A DNA stretch of 64,000 nucleotides from CAIVPM01 sp964477265 (lineage in GTDB: Bacteria > Bacteroidota > Bacteroidia > Chitinophagales > Chitinophagaceae): positions 22,070 to 86,069 of the forward strand of contig CAYZDJ010000012.1 in the NCBI GenBank assembly GCA_964477265.1. The letters run 5' to 3'. A program made the translations under genes and the position numbers. Position 1 is the first letter of the stretch. Each line of letters opens with the position of its first letter. A model generated the notes under the pieces. That model was not told the DNA's origin. It saw only the letters and a program-made list of their open reading frames with translations, and did not search any database. Shown one piece after another: positions 61,526 to 64,000 of this stretch.

Positions 61526-61990
61526 TTATAATTTTTTTAAGTGATAAGAAGGGGCATCAATGCCTGGGTCAACTAAAATTAATTCATTATTCTTTATTTC
61601 AGAAACTCGAAGTGATTGAAGAAATGGACTAACCTTATCAAAATAATAGCATTGAAACATTGAGTCTTTTTGTTGTGCATTTATTGAAATGTGTTTCCAA
61701 AAAAGGGTGGTATCAACGGTAATAATATTATCATCAATTATTTTAATATGATTTGTATCAATAGTCCAAAAGCTACTTGAGACATATTGCACATAGTTGG
61801 GACCTAAAAAACCACCCTTGTAATACAATAACTGCCAATTACCTTTTATATAATACATTACAGAATCAAAAGGTTTATTGGTAAAGTCAACATTCAAGTT
61901 GTCTTTAACATCATTTTTTTTACATTGTGTTTGAGTAAATAGAAAAAATAATATAATAGTAAGTAGAATAGTTGTTTTAAGTAAACGCAT
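61526..61990 (-). CDS. Lipoprotein, hypothetical
   Basis: 154 residues from the ATG at 61990, which begins a lipoprotein signal (M-R-L-L-K-T-T-I-L-L ... T-Q-T-Q-C). The upstream ATG at 62041 would start inside a REP palindrome and add 17 unrelated residues. The body has a beta-rich, lipocalin-like pattern (G-N-W-Q-L-L-Y-Y, W-T-I-D-T-N-H-I-K) but no firm family. It sits between REP elements, so it may be accessory. Confidence 0.65.
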   Translation of the reverse strand: MRLLKTTILLTIILFFLFTQTQCKKNDVKDNLNVDFTNKPFDSVMYYIKGNWQLLYYKGGFLGPNYVQYVSSSFWTIDTNHIKIIDDNIITVDTTLFWKHISINAQQKDSMFQCYYFDKVSPFLQSLRVSEIKNNELILVDPGIDAPSYHLKKL

Positions 61991-62008
61991 ATTTATATTT
62001 TTTAAAGT

Positions 62009-62085
62009 TTCTGCCATTGTTGGTATTTTCTTTACAAACAATATCTATTTTTCAAAGTTGGTAAAAAACAACAATATTGGCGAAA
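62009..62085. repeat. Pair of degenerate REP-like palindromes in inverted orientation
   Basis: TTCTGCC-ATTGTTGGTA ... TTTACAAACAAT (62009-62042) faces AAGTTGGT ... ACAACAATATTGGCGAA (62054-62085). Each has the REP core with several changes. The pair resembles an emptied RAYT unit without its gene. Confidence 0.7.
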
Positions 62086-62296
62086 TGGAAAATATCTATC
62101 ACTTTTCAGTATTGATATAACCAAAAAAAATCACCCTAAAAAAGGTATTCATTTGCAACTACCTTCCATAAAATACAGATAAATTAACCCTTATCTTTAA
62201 TCTCTTGTAATAAATCGTTTGCGTAAATATTAAATATTAAATCGTCCATAGTAAATACACAGCCTTTACCTTTCGCCTCTATAATTAAAAAGCTAT

Positions 62297-62959
62297 ATGA
62301 ATAAAAAAGAAATAATCTTTAACCTTGTACCTCAGCAAGGCATTTTACCTTTATACTTTAACAAAGACACAGAAGTTAGTATTGAAATTTTAAGGGCATT
62401 ATATCGTGCAGGTGTAAAAACTGTAGAATATACCAATCGTGGCGAAGCTGCTTTAACCAATTTTGCAGCAATGAAAAAAGTGTGTGAGGCAGAAATGAAA
62501 GATATGTACTTAGGTGTGGGCACTATTAAGAATGCAGAAATGGCTCAAAAATTTATTGATGTTGGTGCCGATTATTTAATAAGCCCAGGACTGGTGGAAA
62601 GTGTTGCTGAAATTGCCGATAAAAACAATATGCTTTGGGTGCCAGGTTGCATGACTCCAAGTGAAATAATAAAAGCAGAAACTTTGGGTGCTAAGTTCAT
62701 TAAATTATTCCCAGGAAATTTACTTGGACCAGATTTTATGAGTGGCATTAAAGAATTGTTTCAGGATTTAAAATTTATGCCAACTGGTGGTGTGGATACT
62801 ACAAAAGAAAACCTGAGTGGTTGGTTTAAAAGTGGCGTTTGTGCCGTGGGCATGGGCAGTAAATTAGTGAGCAAACAATTAATGGAAGCCAAAGATTATG
62901 CAGCTATTGAAAGAGATACCAAAGCTGTAATTGAAACTATAAACTCGATAAGAGGGTAA
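62297..62959 (+). CDS. eda: KDPG/KHG aldolase family protein
   Basis: 220 residues. The Schiff-base Lys is in A-K-F-I-K-L-F-P-G (about 131-139), with G-V-G-T-I-K-N near 74-80, P-G-C-M-T-P-S-E, and the phosphate-binding P-T-G-G-V. The usual E-x-T-x-R is E-Y-T-N-R. It splits 2-keto-3-deoxy-6-phosphogluconate to pyruvate and glyceraldehyde-3-phosphate, or does a related cleavage. The hexuronate-type transporter downstream fits a sugar-acid pathway. A TACCTTTC box lies at 62267-62274. Confidence 0.9.
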   Translation: MNKKEIIFNLVPQQGILPLYFNKDTEVSIEILRALYRAGVKTVEYTNRGEAALTNFAAMKKVCEAEMKDMYLGVGTIKNAEMAQKFIDVGADYLISPGLVESVAEIADKNNMLWVPGCMTPSEIIKAETLGAKFIKLFPGNLLGPDFMSGIKELFQDLKFMPTGGVDTTKENLSGWFKSGVCAVGMGSKLVSKQLMEAKDYAAIERDTKAVIETINSIRG

Positions 62960-63035
62960 ATTTTAAATGTTGAATTTTAAATGTTGAATTCGATTGCCAT
63001 TTAAAATTCATCATTCAACATTCAAAATAAAAACT
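62960..63035. repeat. 14-base (2 x 7) repeat and inverted arm between eda and the transporter
   Basis: TTTAAATGTTGAAT occurs twice in tandem near 62965-62992, and the inverse form (ATTCAACATTCAAAAT) follows. The unit length is twice seven, linking it to the heptamer arrays. Confidence 0.7.
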
Positions 63036-63044
63036 GCTTGCTAT

Positions 63045-64000
63045 ATGAATGAACGAATAGGAAAATATCGCTGGACGATCTGCAGCCTTGTGTTTTTTGC
63101 AACTACTGTAAACTATTTAGACAGGGCAGTAATTAGTTTATTAAAACCCTATATTGCCTATGACTTTCATTGGGATAAAGTTGCAGAAGCTGCTAATTAT
63201 GCCAATATAGAAATAGCCTTTAAAGTAGCTTATGCTTTTGGTATGTTAGGTGCAGGAAGGTTTATTGATAAGATGGGAACCAAAATTGGTTATGCAATTG
63301 CAACTGCCTTGTGGAGTGTAGCTGCTGTTTGTCATGCCTTGGCAACAGGTGTTGCAGGCTTTAGTTTGGCGAGGGTTTTTTTGGGTATTACCGAAGCTGG
63401 TAATTTTCCTGCTGCTATTAAAGCAACTGCAGAATGGTTTCCAAAAAAGGAACGTGCCTTAGCTACTGGTATTTTTAATAGTGGGTCAAATATTGGGGCA
63501 ATTGTTGCACCATTAACTGTCCCATTTATTGCAAAAACCTGGGGCTGGGAATGGGCATTTATTTTAACGGGTGCTATTGGTTTTATTTGGTTAATACTTT
63601 GGTTTATTTATTATGAAGTGCCAAGCAAGCAAGCTCGTTTATCTAAACAAGAATTTGATTATATACATAGCGATAAAGATGAAATACAGGATGATAGTGT
63701 AAAATTATCTTGGGGCAAATTGCTTACTTATAAACAAACATGGGCTTTTGCTATTGGTAAGTTTTTAACTGACCCAATCTGGTGGTTTTATCTTTTTTGG
63801 TTGCCCGATTTTCTAAAAAAACAATACCATTTAACCAATGAAGGAGTTGCTTTTCCAACTGCACTGGTTTACATTATAGCCAGTTTTGGTAGCATCTTTG
63901 GTGGTTATTTACCTATGAAACTAATGGATAAAGGAATGCCTGTTTTTAAAGCAAGAAAAACAAGTATGTTAATTTATGCATTCTTTGTTATTCCAATTGT
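63045..64000 (+). CDS. MFS transporter, hexuronate/anion:cation symporter type, 3'-truncated by the window
   Basis: At least 318 residues, open to the end. Translation from the ATG at 63045 gives Y-R-W-T-I-C near residue 8, then N-Y-L-D-R-A-V in TM1, G-R-F-I-D-K-M-G-T-K in the first loop, and E-A-G-N-F-P-A-A-I-K-A-T-A-E-W-F-P, all typical of ExuT-like hexuronate symporters. About seven of twelve segments are in view. Together with the aldolase it suggests uptake and breakdown of glucuronate, galacturonate or related acids. Confidence 0.88.
   Translation, partial: MNERIGKYRWTICSLVFFATTVNYLDRAVISLLKPYIAYDFHWDKVAEAANYANIEIAFKVAYAFGMLGAGRFIDKMGTKIGYAIATALWSVAAVCHALATGVAGFSLARVFLGITEAGNFPAAIKATAEWFPKKERALATGIFNSGSNIGAIVAPLTVPFIAKTWGWEWAFILTGAIGFIWLILWFIYYEVPSKQARLSKQEFDYIHSDKDEIQDDSVKLSWGKLLTYKQTWAFAIGKFLTDPIWWFYLFWLPDFLKKQYHLTNEGVAFPTALVYIIASFGSIFGGYLPMKLMDKGMPVFKARKTSMLIYAFFVIPI

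Noticed and set aside
61991..62041. Longer start for the lipoprotein at 61526
   Set aside because: The added residues are encoded by a REP-like palindrome and would hide the lipoprotein signal.
62189..62251. 21-codon minus-strand frame (M-D-D-L-I-F-N-I-Y)
   Set aside because: Too short and isolated to support; no partner, no terminator.

Overview
The window is 64 kb of low-GC, densely coded DNA from a member of the Bacteroidota, most likely the Chitinophagaceae or a close relative. The evidence is type IX secretion C-terminal sorting domains, a TonB-dependent receptor paired with a DUF5689-type lipoprotein, DUF4835/DUF4296/DUF4783/DUF2027 proteins, a Bacteroidota-type RNA polymerase omega subunit, SPase I sites followed by Gln, and promoter-like TAnnTTTG boxes without Shine-Dalgarno sequences. 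The placement is an inference from gene content; no rRNA, tRNA or CRISPR array was found.

Layout. 1-3.25 kb: end of a flippase-like membrane protein, then rplK-rplA-rplJ-rplL with a probable L10 leader and a terminator. 3.3-9.8 kb: lipoprotein, Smr/DUF2027 protein, beta-propeller/M28/PDZ exopeptidase, nucleoside-recognition membrane protein. 9.8-18.9 kb (accessory): repeat-rich intergenic DNA with a MITE-like element, two tandemly duplicated T9SS surface proteins, a giant beta-helix T9SS protein, an orphan FN3-like protein and a hairpin array. 18.9-30.8 kb: TonB receptor and partner lipoprotein, ssb, CYTH protein, GNAT enzyme, S9 peptidase, SGNH hydrolase. 31-43 kb: MFS exporter, LolD-like ATPase, gatC, B12-binding protein, four-helix protein, M42 peptidase, dcd, 4'-phosphopantetheinyl transferase, glutaminyl cyclase, a small-gene/nucleotidyltransferase pair, ychF, RNA pseudouridine synthase, exonuclease/GIY-YIG fusion. 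43-47.6 kb: CoA-transferase subunit A and the envelope operon bamD-rpoZ-coaBC-DUF4835-DUF4296. 47.7-59.2 kb: OmpA-like protein, histidine kinase, TamB-like protein, ABC-F ATPase, efp. 59.2-62.1 kb (accessory): two identical REP-bounded RAYT transposase units that have broken their neighbours. 62.3-64 kb: KDPG-type aldolase and a hexuronate-type MFS transporter that runs off the end.

How it works together. Much of the window serves the cell envelope: BAM and TAM assembly factors, OmpA-like and TonB-dependent outer-membrane proteins, T9SS-exported surface proteins, and a glutaminyl cyclase that could cap the N-terminal Gln of exported proteins. The most unusual content is repeat biology: a family of TTCGCC(A)TTGTTG...CAACAAT palindromes with its probable RAYT transposase, heptanucleotide arrays both between genes and inside protein linkers, a 0.4-kb hairpin array, and an 18-bp-TIR MITE-like element.
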